Numbered from the stretch's first letter, positions 16,420 to 26,256 are shown. The stretch is DNA of 64,000 nucleotides from Caulobacter sp. (GCA_017745235.1 JAGHZU010000014.1:1-64000), one strand, 5' to 3'. Notes: a model not told the origin generated them from the sequence alone. Numbers and translations are program-made.

Positions 16420-17717
16420 ATTCGCCCCAGCCCCTGGCCCTGATCAACGCGCGCCTGGTCGATCCGGAAAGCGGCTACGACGGCCCCGGCGGCGTGATCG
16501 TCTCCGAAGGCGTCATCTCGGACGTCGCCAAGGACCGCGAGTTCGGCAAGCTGTCCAAGAACGTCCGCGTGGTGGATTGCGGCGGCGCGATGCTGGCGCC
16601 CGGCCTGATCGACCTGCGCGTCAAGACGGGCGAGCCGGGCGCGGAGACCAAGGAAACCCTGGCCAGCGCCGCGCGCGCGGCCGCGGCCGGCGGCGTCACC
16701 GCGATCGTCGTCCAGCCCGACACCGACCCCGCGGTCGACGATCCCAGTGTGGTCGACTTCATCCTGCGCCGGGCGCGCGACATCGACAGCGCCCGCATCC
16801 TGTGCGCCGGCGCGGCCACCAAGGGGCTGAAGGGCGAGCAGATGGCCGAGATCGGCCTGATGCGCGAAGCCGGCTGCGTCTACGTGACCGACGCCGACCG
16901 TCCCATTGTCGACAGCAAGGTCATGCAGCGCGTGCTGACCTATGCGAAGGGCTTCGACACCGTGCTGGCCCACCGGCCGCTGGACCCTTGGCTGGCCAAG
17001 GGCGGCGCGGCGATCGGCGGCGAGTTCGCCGGCCGCATGGGCCTGCCCTCGATCTCGCCGATGGCCGAGCGGATCATGCTGGAGCGCGACGTGGCCCTGC
17101 TGGAGGCCACCGGCGGCCGCCTGCTGGTGGACCAGATCACCAGCGCCCAGGCGCTGGAAACCCTGGCCCGCGCCAAGGCCAAGGGCCTGCGCATCAACGC
17201 CAGCGTCTCGATCAACCACCTGTCGTTCAACGAGCTGGACATCGGCGACTACCGCAGCTTCGCCAAGGTGACGCCGCCCCTGCGCGGCGAGGACGACCGC
17301 CAGGCCCTGATCGAGGCCCTGGCCGAGGGATTGATCGACATCGTCGTCTCGGCCCACGCCCCGGCCCCGGCCGAGGACAAGCGGCTGCCGTTCGACGAGG
17401 CCGCGCCCGGGGCGGTGGGGCTGGAAACCCTGCTGCCGGCCCTGCTGAACCTCTATCACGACGAACGCCTGCCGCTGGTCGACCTGATCCGCGCGGTCAC
17501 CCTGGCCCCGGCCACCCTGCTGGGCCTGCACGCCGGCCGTATCGCGCCCGGCGCCCCGGCCGACCTGGTGCTGTGCGACCTGGACGCGCCGGTCATCATC
17601 GACGCTGGCAAGCTGCTGTCGAAATCCAAGAACTCGCCGTTCGACGGGCGGCGCCTGCAGGGCCAGGTGCTGATGACCCTGGTGGACGGCCGCGTGGTGC
17701 ATCGCGCCGAGGGGTAG
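16416..17717 (+). CDS. Non-catalytic dihydroorotase homologue (PyrC'-type)
   Basis: 433 residues, amidohydrolase fold with complete beta-barrel spacing ([41 protein letters not shown]). The metal sites are gone: the HxH motif is Arg68-Val-Lys70, the barrel His after LLVD is replaced, and the catalytic Asp of the usual TDHAPH is Ala313. In Pseudomonas, an inactive DHOase encoded beside pyrB is needed to assemble active ATCase, and the 4-base overlap here fits that role. A working pyrC must lie outside this window. It is sometimes annotated as pyrC, but catalysis is not expected. Confidence 0.88.
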   Translation: MNSPQPLALINARLVDPESGYDGPGGVIVSEGVISDVAKDREFGKLSKNVRVVDCGGAMLAPGLIDLRVKTGEPGAETKETLASAARAAAAGGVTAIVVQPDTDPAVDDPSVVDFILRRARDIDSARILCAGAATKGLKGEQMAEIGLMREAGCVYVTDADRPIVDSKVMQRVLTYAKGFDTVLAHRPLDPWLAKGGAAIGGEFAGRMGLPSISPMAERIMLERDVALLEATGGRLLVDQITSAQALETLARAKAKGLRINASVSINHLSFNELDIGDYRSFAKVTPPLRGEDDRQALIEALAEGLIDIVVSAHAPAPAEDKRLPFDEAAPGAVGLETLLPALLNLYHDERLPLVDLIRAVTLAPATLLGLHAGRIAPGAPADLVLCDLDAPVIIDAGKLLSKSKNSPFDGRRLQGQVLMTLVDGRVVHRAEG

Positions 17718-17833
17718 TCATCCCGGAAGCCTCGCAGAGGCTGTCCACGCCCCGGGGGTCGAAGGAGCGCCGCGCCCGCCGCCCCTGGGTCCCAACTCTA
17801 CGGCCGGCCAGGCAACCCTTCGGCCGGGATGAC
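17717..17833. repeat. 117-bp intergenic repeat with inverted ends
   Basis: Ends GTCATCCCGG and CCGGGATGAC; the interior is GC-rich with smaller hairpins. It fills the gap between the dihydroorotase-like gene (whose stop it touches) and the DUF4474 gene. Related ends occur at 44806-44838 and 58778-58817. Probably a REP/MITE-type repeat that may also terminate both convergent genes. Confidence 0.7.
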
Positions 17834-17844
17834 GGTCCGATATC

Positions 17845-19248
17845 TCACCCCGGCGCCGGACCGTTCGCCCACACATAGGCCACGTACAGAGGATGCTTCT
17901 TCTTCGGCACCTGGCCCGGACCGCCCCAGCGGGGGTTGCCGTCGCCCGACTTGGCGAAGACGTTGAAGATCGACTGGCTGGACCGGGCGAAATTGTCGTC
18001 GAAGCCGGTGGGGCAGCCGAAGTCGAACGTAACCCTCTGGTTCCGTCCCTGGGCGTCGACATAGGCGTAGGTCGCCTGTCCGATGCTGCCGAGCGCGCCC
18101 AGATTGTCCTTGAGATAGAAGCGCCCCACCCTTCCGGCGGGAATCACGCCGGGCGGCGGCACCACCCACCGTCCTTGCTTGGCGCCTGACGCGACCAGGG
18201 TCAGGTGGACGGGCAGAACGCCATTGTGGGTGAGGTTGCGCACCTCGACCGCGGTGGAGAAGTCCATCGTCAGCGCCTTGCCGATGGCGGTGAACACCGA
18301 CTGCACCCACTGGATGATGTCGTAGCCGGCCCGGGTCACCCAGTGCTCGATCCGGTCGGCCGCGATCCTCAGTTCATTGGCGATCAGTTTCGCCACCTCG
18401 GCCGCCGACTTGCCGGCCTTGCGCAGACCCTCGGCCAGGATTGCGCCGAGCAGGTCCGCTGACTTGGCCGCCACGGCCGCGCCGAGGCCCTGGGCCTTCT
18501 CGGGCGGCACCTTGTTGGGGTCGTTGCTGGGCAGCTTGTAGCCGACGTAGGTGGCCACGACGGCCTTCTGGGCCGCCTGCGCCTTGGCCAGTTGCGGATG
18601 ACCGATCCGCGGCTGATGCGAGAACGGCTTGTCGAACGTGAAGCGGACGTTGGCGCCGTCGTCGGCGAACACATAACCCCGCTTGCGCAGGGCCGCGACG
18701 AAGGGGCCATGGACGTCGGGCGGCAGGTTGAAGGCGACCTCCATCTTCAACTGCTCGGGGGTGGAATAGACGCCCCACTTGAAGCCCGTCAGCCACCAGT
18801 GCTTTTCCGGTCCTCGCGAGAACACCGGCTTGCCGTCGCGATAGAGCGTGAAGCTGATCGTCAGCATGTCGGCGTCGTCTGCGCACTGGAAATAATGGCC
18901 GTTCGCCGGATCGTGGGGCCGGGTTCCCACCACCTTGTCGAGGATCGCGTAATAGGCGGGCGGCGGCCTGGAACGGGTGTAGACGCCCACCTCGCAGCCG
19001 GTCTCCAGGATGTACTGCCCCTTCCAGAGCTCGACCATCCAGTCCTTGCCGCGCGCCTGGAAGAAGATCGGCTCGCAATCGATGACCATGTCGGCGGCCA
19101 GGGCCGCATCGTCGTAGAGATAGCCGTAGCCGACGTTCCGCTGGAGCGCGTCCTTGCGCGAATAGAGAATGTCCTGGTCGGGGTCGTAGGAGAACCCCGC
19201 CGCATAAACGAGATCGCCCAACACGCTGCTCGGCTTCCAGGCCGCCAT
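17845..19248 (-). CDS. DUF4474 protein with a C-terminal aegerolysin-like region
   Basis: 467 residues from ATG 19248 (GGAGGGG seven bases upstream). Residues 5-195 match my memory of DUF4474 in detail: AGFSYDPDQDILYSRKDA, QRNVGYGYLYDDAA, IDCEPIFF, MVELWKGQYILETGCEVG, KHWWLTGFKWG. Residues 235-310 are Ala-rich and helical. Residues 330-467 form a beta-rich domain (STAVEVRNLTHNGVLPVHL, GRVGRFYLKD, FDFGCPTGFDDN) reminiscent of aegerolysin-type lipid-binding folds, which is tentative. No signal peptide. Role unknown; DUF4474 proteins are themselves uncharacterised. Divergent from plsY. Confidence 0.72.
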   Translation of the reverse strand: MAAWKPSSVLGDLVYAAGFSYDPDQDILYSRKDALQRNVGYGYLYDDAALAADMVIDCEPIFFQARGKDWMVELWKGQYILETGCEVGVYTRSRPPPAYYAILDKVVGTRPHDPANGHYFQCADDADMLTISFTLYRDGKPVFSRGPEKHWWLTGFKWGVYSTPEQLKMEVAFNLPPDVHGPFVAALRKRGYVFADDGANVRFTFDKPFSHQPRIGHPQLAKAQAAQKAVVATYVGYKLPSNDPNKVPPEKAQGLGAAVAAKSADLLGAILAEGLRKAGKSAAEVAKLIANELRIAADRIEHWVTRAGYDIIQWVQSVFTAIGKALTMDFSTAVEVRNLTHNGVLPVHLTLVASGAKQGRWVVPPPGVIPAGRVGRFYLKDNLGALGSIGQATYAYVDAQGRNQRVTFDFGCPTGFDDNFARSSQSIFNVFAKSGDGNPRWGGPGQVPKKKHPLYVAYVWANGPAPG

Positions 19249-19494
19249 GACATCCCCTCCCATGGGTCGGAAGGCGACCATTCCGAGCAACTCCTGGATG
19301 TGTCCAGAAAAAATGAACGCTACGCGATGACGACGTCGTGATTGTCCGCCAGGGCCCTGGCTCACCTAGGGAGCCAGGAAAACCGGTGGAGTTTCGTCCG
19401 CCGCCCCCGCTATAAAGCGGCGAAACAAGCGTTTTCGCCCTTGCCATGGCCAAGCTTCGCCGGGCATCTACCAATCACCCATAGGTCGTATTCA

Positions 19495-20127
19495 GTGCAA
19501 GATCTCGCCCAAGCCGCATATCTGACCCTCGCGATCGCCGTCGTCGGCGGCTACCTGCTGGGCTCGATCCCGTTCGGGCTGATCGCCACGCGCCTGGGCG
19601 GCGCCGGCGACATCCGCAAGATCGGCTCGGGCAACATCGGGGCCACCAACGTGCTGCGCTCGGGCCGAAAGGACCTGGCGGCCATCACCCTGCTGGGCGA
19701 CGGCGGCAAGGGCGCGCTGGCCGTGGGTCTGGCCCACCTGCTCAGCCACGGCAATCCGGTAGTGGTGGCCCTGGCCGGGGCGTCCGCCTTCGCCGGCCAC
19801 ATTTTCCCGGTCTGGCTCAAGTTCAACGGCGGCAAGGGCGTGGCCACGTTCTACGGCGTGCTGCTGGCGGCCTGCTGGCCCGTGGGCGTGCTGGCCGCCG
19901 TGACCTGGCTGGCCGTGGCGGCCCTGTTCCGCATCAGCTCGCTGGCCGCCCTGGTCGCCGCCGCCTTCGCCGCGCCCTTCGCCCTGGCCACCGACCGCCC
20001 CTATCCGTTCGTGGCGCTGTGCCTGTTCATGGCCGTGCTGATCTTCATCCGCCACAAGGACAACATCGGCCGGTTGCTGAAGGGCCAGGAGCCCCGCATC
20101 GGCAAGAAGAAGACCGAGGACGCGTGA
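19495..20127 (+). CDS. plsY: Acyl-phosphate:glycerol-3-phosphate acyltransferase PlsY
   Basis: 210 residues from GTG 19495, the usual PlsY length. Five TM helices; family motifs GYLLGSIPFG, GSGNIGATNVLRSG (motif 1) and GHIFPVWLKFNGGKGVAT (motif 2) are intact. It transfers acyl groups from acyl-phosphate to glycerol 3-phosphate at the inner membrane, the first step of phospholipid synthesis. The frame is open to 19342, but the added residues have no family match. It overlaps dprA by four bases. Confidence 0.92.
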   Translation: MQDLAQAAYLTLAIAVVGGYLLGSIPFGLIATRLGGAGDIRKIGSGNIGATNVLRSGRKDLAAITLLGDGGKGALAVGLAHLLSHGNPVVVALAGASAFAGHIFPVWLKFNGGKGVATFYGVLLAACWPVGVLAAVTWLAVAALFRISSLAALVAAAFAAPFALATDRPYPFVALCLFMAVLIFIRHKDNIGRLLKGQEPRIGKKKTEDA

Positions 20128-21227
20128 CCCCGCGCCGCCTCTCGGACATCGAGCGCCTGGCCTGGCTTCGGCTGGCGCGCACCGAGACGGTCGGCCCCGT
20201 CGCCTTCGACCATCTTCTGCAGCGTTTCGGCTCGCCCGAGCGCGCCCTGGCGGCGCTGCCCGACTTGGCCCGCCGCGCCGGGCGCGCCGGTCCGCTGCGA
20301 CCACCGTCCCCTGACGAAATCCAGCGCGAGTTGGACAGCGGCGACCGGCTGGGCGCGCGGCTGATCTGCGCGTGCGAACCTGACTTTCCCCACCGCCTGG
20401 CCGCGTTGGACCCGCCGCCTCCTGTGCTGTGGGCCCTGGGTCGGGCCGAACTGCTGCCTCAGCCCAGCTTGGCCATCGTGGGCGCGCGCATCGCCTCCGC
20501 CGGCGGCCAGCGGTTCGCCCGCCAACTGGCGACAGAGCTGGGCCGGCACGGCTACGTCGTGGTTTCCGGCCTGGCGCGCGGCGTGGACGGCGCCGCGCAC
20601 GAGGGTTCGCTGGCGACGGGCACCGTGGCGGTCCTGGGCGGCGGCGTCAGCGACATCTATCCGCCCGAGCACGATCGCCTGCACGCGGCCATCGCGGAGA
20701 AGGGCTGCGTGGTCAGCGAAAGCGCGCCTGACCGACGGGCCATCGCCAAGGACTTCCCCCGCCGCAACCGCATCATCTCGGGCCTGTCGCTGGGGGTGGT
20801 CGTGGTCGAGGCCGAGCTGAAGTCGGGCTCGCTGATCACCGCCCGCCTGGCCGCCGAACAGGGCCGCGACGTCTTCGCCGTCCCGGGCTCGCCGCTGGAC
20901 CCGCGCGCCAAGGGCCCCAACGACCTGATCCGCCAGGGCGCGATCCTGTGCGAGGGCGTAGAGGACATACTGCGCGCGCTGTCGGGCCAGACGCACCTGC
21001 GCGAGCGCGAACGGACCTACGATCCCGACGAGCCCGCCGATCTGGACCACGACGCCCTGCGCGAGGAGATCGCCCGCCTGCTCTCTCCCACGCCGGTCTC
21101 CCGCGACGAACTGGTCCGCGCCACCAAGGCGCCCACCTCGGCGGTCATGGCCGCGCTCGTGGAGTTGGCCCTGGCCGAACGGGCCGAGCTGCTGCCGGGT
21201 GGGTTGGTGGCGGGCTTTGGGGGCTGA
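20124..21227 (+). CDS. dprA: DNA processing protein DprA
   Basis: 367 residues from GTG 20124, overlapping the plsY stop (GTGA). An N-terminal HhH/SAM-like helical domain (to about 85) is followed by a Rossmann-like fold with LAIVGARIASAGGQRFARQL, VSGLARGVDGAAHEGSL, VLGGGVSDIYPPEH and FPRRNRIISGLS, and a C-terminal winged helix (about 300-365). It loads RecA on incoming single-stranded DNA during transformation. Natural competence for this organism is inference. Confidence 0.92.
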   Translation: MTPRRLSDIERLAWLRLARTETVGPVAFDHLLQRFGSPERALAALPDLARRAGRAGPLRPPSPDEIQRELDSGDRLGARLICACEPDFPHRLAALDPPPPVLWALGRAELLPQPSLAIVGARIASAGGQRFARQLATELGRHGYVVVSGLARGVDGAAHEGSLATGTVAVLGGGVSDIYPPEHDRLHAAIAEKGCVVSESAPDRRAIAKDFPRRNRIISGLSLGVVVVEAELKSGSLITARLAAEQGRDVFAVPGSPLDPRAKGPNDLIRQGAILCEGVEDILRALSGQTHLRERERTYDPDEPADLDHDALREEIARLLSPTPVSRDELVRATKAPTSAVMAALVELALAERAELLPGGLVAGFGG

Positions 21228-21231
21228 TCGC

Positions 21232-22929
21232 TTGAGGACCTGGGTTTCGAGCGCGCTGGTCGCGCTGGCCTTCGTCGCGGCGTCACCTGTCCTGGCCGCG
21301 TCTGAAAGGGCCGCGACGTCGAAGCGGACGCCCATCACCTACGAAGTCTCGCCGCGCCTGTCCGGCCAGGACCTGATCGGGCTGGGGGTGACAATCACCT
21401 TCAACGCCGACGCCGACGGTGAGACGCGCCTGGAGCTGCCTGATAAATGGATGGGCCGCACGGAGCTATGGCGCAATCTATCCGACCTGACCGTCGAGGG
21501 CGCCGACTCCGTCGTCGAGGACAGCCCAGGGGCCCGCATGATCCGCGCGCGTCCCGGCCGCCGACTTGTGTTGCGGTACACGGTGAACGCCACGCTGCCC
21601 CACGAGCCCAGACAATCGGACGGCTATCCCTCGAAACCCTGGTTGCGGCCGTCGTGGTTCTACGCCGACGGCCCCAGCGTCATGGTCATCGTCGAGGGGC
21701 GCGAGGACTCGCCCGTGCGCTTTCAGTGGAGCAAGGCCTGGCCCAAGGCGTTCACCCTGGCGTCGAACCTGGAGGACGGGCAGGACGCCGATCCGCGCGA
21801 CAGCGTGCTGATCGGAGGGCGCGATCTGCGGATCGTCCGCAGCGGCCCCGTGCGCGTGGCCCTGCGCGGGACCTATCCCTTCGCCGACGTTGATTTCGCG
21901 AGCGCCCTGGACGCCATCGTGCGCGCGGAGCGAGACTTCTTCGGCGACGTCCCGGACACCCCCTTCCTGGTGACCGCGCAGAGCCTGGCCATCGATGACG
22001 GCGGCACGTTCTCGGGCACGGGCAAGCACCAGGGCTTCGCCATGACCCTGACGCCGAACCTGTCGTTGGACGAGGTGCGCGTGCTGCTGGCCCACGAGAT
22101 CTTCCACACCTGGAACCCGAGCCGCCTGGGCAAGGTCATCGGCCCGCAGGGCTACTGGTTCAGCGAGGGCTTCACCGACTTCTACGCCCGCCGGCTGATG
22201 ATGCGTCAACGACAGGTCACGCCCCAGGCCTTCCTCGACGCCTGGAATGAGACCCTCTTGCGCTACGGGACCTCGCCGATCATCGCCATGCCGGGCGAGG
22301 AGGCCGCCGCCAAGTTCTGGTCCGGATCGGGCGAGGATAGGTTGGCCTACCAGCGCGGAGCCTTGCTGGCGGCGATCTGGGACCAGCGGTTGCGGGCTTC
22401 CGGCTCGAGCCTGGACGCCGTCCTCCACGCCCAGGCCGCCCTGCACGCCCGATCGTCCGATACGCCCCTGCCCCTGGCTTTCGTCGAGGCCGCCAAGGCT
22501 CAAGGGCTGGACGTCGCGCCGGATATCAAGGCCCACATCGACAGGGGTCAGCCGATCCGCCTGCCGCCCGACGCCTTCGCCCCTTGCGCCCGTGTGGAGG
22601 ACGTTGTCGTTCCGACCTTCGACCTGGGCTTCGAGCCGCAAGTGGATGGCGCAGGCGTGCGCACTGTCACCAGGCTGCGTCCCGACAGCCCAGCCGCCCG
22701 CGCCGGCTTGCACGAGGGCGCGGTGATCGTCAGCAAGCGCAGAGGCGTCAACGGCGACGCCACGCAGCCGTACGACCTCATCGTGCGCGAGGGCGAGGGT
22801 CCCGAACACGCCGTATCCTTCCTGCCGCAAGGATCCGGCGAGGCGCACTACCAGCATCTGGTCCTGACGCCGGAAGCGTCCAGGAACCCGGCGCTTTGCG
22901 ATTTCCAGGCCACGCCGCCCAGGCGGTGA
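21232..22929 (+). CDS. M61-like metallopeptidase, exported, with C-terminal PDZ-like part
   Basis: 565 residues if the TTG at 21232 is the start; GTG 21199 (overlapping dprA) is an alternative. A signal peptide is followed by a beta-rich N-domain (about 25-190). The gluzincin zinc site HEIFHTWNPSRLG, with the third ligand in SEGFTDFYARR 22 residues later, lies near 290-325. The C-terminus (VTRLRPDSPAARAGLHEGAV, about 480-500) is PDZ-like. This is the layout of M61 glycyl aminopeptidases. It probably acts in the periplasm; substrate unknown. Likely cotranscribed with plsY and dprA. Confidence 0.82.
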   Translation: MRTWVSSALVALAFVAASPVLAASERAATSKRTPITYEVSPRLSGQDLIGLGVTITFNADADGETRLELPDKWMGRTELWRNLSDLTVEGADSVVEDSPGARMIRARPGRRLVLRYTVNATLPHEPRQSDGYPSKPWLRPSWFYADGPSVMVIVEGREDSPVRFQWSKAWPKAFTLASNLEDGQDADPRDSVLIGGRDLRIVRSGPVRVALRGTYPFADVDFASALDAIVRAERDFFGDVPDTPFLVTAQSLAIDDGGTFSGTGKHQGFAMTLTPNLSLDEVRVLLAHEIFHTWNPSRLGKVIGPQGYWFSEGFTDFYARRLMMRQRQVTPQAFLDAWNETLLRYGTSPIIAMPGEEAAAKFWSGSGEDRLAYQRGALLAAIWDQRLRASGSSLDAVLHAQAALHARSSDTPLPLAFVEAAKAQGLDVAPDIKAHIDRGQPIRLPPDAFAPCARVEDVVVPTFDLGFEPQVDGAGVRTVTRLRPDSPAARAGLHEGAVIVSKRRGVNGDATQPYDLIVREGEGPEHAVSFLPQGSGEAHYQHLVLTPEASRNPALCDFQATPPRR

Positions 22930-22946
22930 AATCGGCGCCAAAAATC

Positions 22947-22964
22947 CTCTCTCTTAAGAGAGAG
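22947..22964. repeat. Perfect 18-base palindrome upstream of topA
   Basis: CTCTCTCTT joined directly to AAGAGAGAG, 18 bases after the M61 peptidase stop and 130 bases before topA. It may be a remnant of an interspersed palindromic repeat, or a binding site in the topA leader. Confidence 0.55.
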
Positions 22965-23093
22965 CTGCGACGGCGAAGCGCTTCCAGCCAAAGCCGCCGT
23001 TGACAGACCCCCGGGGCCGCCCCCACTTTCCGGCCCTTGCCTCCCCGGTTCGCGTTGGAGGCGAGCCCATTTCCCAGGCGCCAAAAGGTCCTA

Positions 23094-25775
23094 ATGAACG
23101 TCGTCGTCGTCGAGAGCCCGGCCAAGGCCAAGACCATCAATAAATACCTCGGGTCCGACTACACGGTTCTCGCTTCGTACGGCCATATCCGCGACCTGCC
23201 CTCCAAGGACGGCTCGGTGGAGCCCGACAACGACTTCGCCATGAGCTGGGAAGTCGACGGCAAGGCCACCAAGCGGGTCTCCGACATCGTCGACGCGCTG
23301 AAGGGGGCCGACCGCCTGATCCTGGCCACCGACCCGGATCGCGAAGGGGAAGCCATCAGCTGGCACGTGCTGGAGGTGCTGAACAAGAAACGCGCCCTGA
23401 AGGACAAGGCCGTCCAGCGCGTGACGTTCAACGCCATCACCAAGTCGAGCGTGCTGGAGGCCATGGCCAATCCGCGCGACATCGACATGGAGCTGGTCGA
23501 GGCCTATCTCGCCCGCCGCGCCCTGGACTACCTGGTCGGCTTCACGCTTTCGCCCGTGCTGTGGCGCAAGCTGCCCGGCAGCCGCTCGGCCGGCCGCGTG
23601 CAGTCGGTGTGTTTGCGCCTGATCGTCGATCGCGAGATCGAGATCGAACGCTTCAAGACCCAGGAATACTGGAGCGTCGACGCCGACGTGACCACGGGCT
23701 CTGAGCCCTTCCTGGCGCGCCTGGTCAAGCACGAGGGCAAGAAGCTCACCAAGTTCGACCTGGCCAACGAGACCTCGGCCCTGGCGGCCAAGGCCGCCGT
23801 GCAGAAGGCCGTGTTCAAGGTCGCCGCCGTCGAGAAGAAGCCGGGCAAGCGCTCGCCCGCCCCGCCCTTCACCACCTCGACCCTGCAGCAGGAAGCCGCA
23901 CGCAAGCTGGGCTTCTCGGCCCAGCGCACCATGCAGGCCGCCCAGAAGCTGTATGAAGGCATCGATATCGGCGGCGAGACCGTGGGTCTCATCACCTACA
24001 TGCGGACCGACGGCGTGTCGGTCGAGCCCGAAGGCATCGCCGAGGCCCGCAGCGTCATCGGCAACGTCTATGGCGAGAGCTACGTCCCCGAGACGCCGCG
24101 CTTCTACAAGGCCAAGGCCAAGAACGCGCAGGAAGCCCACGAGGCCATCCGGCCGACCAGCCTCAAGCGCAACCCCGCCTCGCTGCGCCTGGAGCCCGAC
24201 CTGGGCCGCCTCTACGAGCTGATCTGGAAGCGGATGATCGCCTCGCAGATGGAAAGCGCCCGCATCGAGCGCACGACCGTCGACCTGGAGAGCGCCGACG
24301 GCCAGACGGGCCTGCGCGCCACCGGACAGGTGGTGCTGTTCCCCGGCTACCTGGCCGTCTACGAGGAAGGCCGCGACGACGAGGGCGACGAGGACAGCGC
24401 CCGCCTGCCGATGATCGAGGAAGGCTCGGCCGCCAAGGTGATCGAAGCCCGCGCCGACCAGCACTTCACCGAACCGCCGCCGCGCTATTCCGAAGCCAGC
24501 CTCGTCAAGAAGATGGAAGAGCTGGGCATCGGGCGTCCGTCGACCTACGCCTCGGTGCTGGGGGTGCTTCGCGACCGCGCCTATGTGCGCATGGAAAAGC
24601 AGCGCTTCGTGCCCGAGGACAAGGGCCGGCTGGTCACCGCGTTCCTCGAGCAGTTCTTCCGCCGCTACGTCGAGTACGACTTCACCGCCGCGCTGGAAGA
24701 ACAGCTGGATCTCGTCTCCGACGGCAAGCTGGACTGGAAACAGTTCCTGCGCGACTTCTGGCGCGACTTCCACGCCGCCGTCGGCGAGATCGCCGAGCTG
24801 CGCACCACCAACGTGCTGGACGCGCTGAACGACGCGCTGGGTCCCCACATCTTCCCCGACAAGGGCGACGGGTCGAACCCGCGCACCTGCCCCACCTGCG
24901 GGACCGGCCAGCTGTCGTTGAAGACCGGCAAGTTCGGCGCCTTCATCGGCTGCTCGAACTATCCGGAGTGCCGCTACACCCGCCAGCTGGCCACCAGCGG
25001 CGACGGCGAAGGCGAGGCCGAGGCCGCCGACAAGGAACTGGGCATCGACCCGGCCACCGGCCGGGCCGTGTGGCTGAAGAACGGCCGCTTTGGTCCCTAT
25101 GTCGAGGAACTGGCGGCCGAGGGCAGCGGCGACAGGCCCAGGCGCTCCAGCCTGCCCAAGGGCTGGACGGCGGCGGCGGTCGACCTTGAAAAGGCCCTGC
25201 GCCTGCTGTCCCTGCCGCGCGAGGTCGGCCCCCACCCCGACGACGGCAAGATGATCACCGCGGGCCTGGGTCGCTTCGGGCCGTTCGTGCTGCACGACGG
25301 CACCTACGCCAACCTCGAAAACCCCGAGGACGTGTTCGACATCGGCCTGAACCGCGCGGTCAGCCTGCTGGCCGACAAGCGCGCTGGCGGCGGACGTCCC
25401 CAGCGCGGCCAGGCCGCGGCCCTGGCCGAACTCGGAAACCACCCCGAGGACGGCAAGCCCGTGCGAGTGCTTTCGGGGCGCTTTGGTCCCTACATCAAGC
25501 ACGGCGACGTCAACGCCAACGTTCCCAAGGGCGCCGATCCGGCGGCCCTGACCCTGGACGAGGCGGTGGTCCTGCTGGCCGAGCGAGCGGCGAAGGGCGG
25601 CGGCAAGAAGCCGGCGAAGAAGGCTGCGCCCAAAAAGGCGCCCGCCAAGACAGCCAAGGCCGCGAAGGCCGAGGACGGCGAGACGGCCGCCAAGAAGGCG
25701 CCGGCCCAAAAGACGTCCGCCAAGGCCGCCACGGCCAAGAAACCCGCCGCCAAGAAGGCCAAGGCCAAGGCGTGA
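23094..25775 (+). CDS. topA: DNA topoisomerase I
   Basis: 893 residues. Toprim domain at the N-terminus (VVVESPAKAKTINKYLG, DPDREGEAISWHV), then the type IA gate domains with GSRSAGRVQSVCLRLI. The active Tyr is Tyr302 in TYMRTDGVSVEPEG. One C4 zinc ribbon lies near 599-630 (CPTCGTG...CSNYPECRY), followed by three TopA C-terminal repeat modules (NGRFGPYV, LGRFGPFVLH, SGRFGPYIKHG) and a Lys/Ala-rich tail (about 845-893) likely to bind DNA nonspecifically. It relaxes negative supercoils. The start at 23094 follows AAGG. Confidence 0.95.
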   Translation: MNVVVVESPAKAKTINKYLGSDYTVLASYGHIRDLPSKDGSVEPDNDFAMSWEVDGKATKRVSDIVDALKGADRLILATDPDREGEAISWHVLEVLNKKRALKDKAVQRVTFNAITKSSVLEAMANPRDIDMELVEAYLARRALDYLVGFTLSPVLWRKLPGSRSAGRVQSVCLRLIVDREIEIERFKTQEYWSVDADVTTGSEPFLARLVKHEGKKLTKFDLANETSALAAKAAVQKAVFKVAAVEKKPGKRSPAPPFTTSTLQQEAARKLGFSAQRTMQAAQKLYEGIDIGGETVGLITYMRTDGVSVEPEGIAEARSVIGNVYGESYVPETPRFYKAKAKNAQEAHEAIRPTSLKRNPASLRLEPDLGRLYELIWKRMIASQMESARIERTTVDLESADGQTGLRATGQVVLFPGYLAVYEEGRDDEGDEDSARLPMIEEGSAAKVIEARADQHFTEPPPRYSEASLVKKMEELGIGRPSTYASVLGVLRDRAYVRMEKQRFVPEDKGRLVTAFLEQFFRRYVEYDFTAALEEQLDLVSDGKLDWKQFLRDFWRDFHAAVGEIAELRTTNVLDALNDALGPHIFPDKGDGSNPRTCPTCGTGQLSLKTGKFGAFIGCSNYPECRYTRQLATSGDGEGEAEAADKELGIDPATGRAVWLKNGRFGPYVEELAAEGSGDRPRRSSLPKGWTAAAVDLEKALRLLSLPREVGPHPDDGKMITAGLGRFGPFVLHDGTYANLENPEDVFDIGLNRAVSLLADKRAGGGRPQRGQAAALAELGNHPEDGKPVRVLSGRFGPYIKHGDVNANVPKGADPAALTLDEAVVLLAERAAKGGGKKPAKKAAPKKAPAKTAKAAKAEDGETAAKKAPAQKTSAKAATAKKPAAKKAKAKA

Positions 25776-25807
25776 CGCACGGCGCGCTCAGGAGTTAAGC
25801 TGGGGTC

Positions 25808-26170
25808 ATGACGTCGCTCGAACGCCCTCTTCCGCTGCCCCTGGTGGTCGTGATCCTCGCGGCGCTCAGCGTCGCGGGGTTTGCGTTCGGGCTGAAGAAC
25901 GCCTTGGACGACGACAGCCGCGACAAGGCCGCGCCGACCCAGCCCCTGGCCGAGGTTTCGGGCGTACCGGTGCGCGACGCCCAGCCGACGATCGAGATCG
26001 CGTCGCCGCCTCCCCCGCCGCCCGCGCCCAAGCCCAAGCCCGTCGAGACGGTCGAAGAGGCCCCGGCCGCCGCCCCGGTCGTCGAAACCCCTCCCGCCCC
26101 GCCGCCTGCCGAGAAGAAGCCCGAGCCGCCGCCGACCACCCCGCCGCAGCGGATCGAAGACCTGTACTAG
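25808..26170 (+). CDS. Single-pass membrane protein with Pro-rich periplasmic tail
   Basis: 120 residues. TM helix near 10-30 (PLPLVVVILAALSVAGFAFG), then a TonB-like linker of Pro, Lys, Glu and Ala, ending PPQRIEDLY. The tail looks like the spacer of TonB or TolA, but there is no TonB C-terminal domain. It lies 32 bases after topA and may share its transcript. Function unknown. Confidence 0.65.
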   Translation: MTSLERPLPLPLVVVILAALSVAGFAFGLKNALDDDSRDKAAPTQPLAEVSGVPVRDAQPTIEIASPPPPPPAPKPKPVETVEEAPAAAPVVETPPAPPPAEKKPEPPPTTPPQRIEDLY

Positions 26171-26256
26171 GGCCCCGGCCGTCCGAGATCCGGCCCCGTT
26201 TGTCTGGCCCCTCGCGGCTCGGCTAGGATAGTCCTGAAGGACCCGGAGGTCGCGAT

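Noticed and set aside
19342..19494. N-terminal extension of PlsY.
   Set aside because: It would add about 51 residues without family match; GTG 19495 gives normal length.
23091..25709. Long open frame on the minus strand, opposite topA (872 codons).
   Set aside because: A shadow of topA in very GC-rich DNA; its product is rich in Gly, Leu, Gln and His, with no domain.
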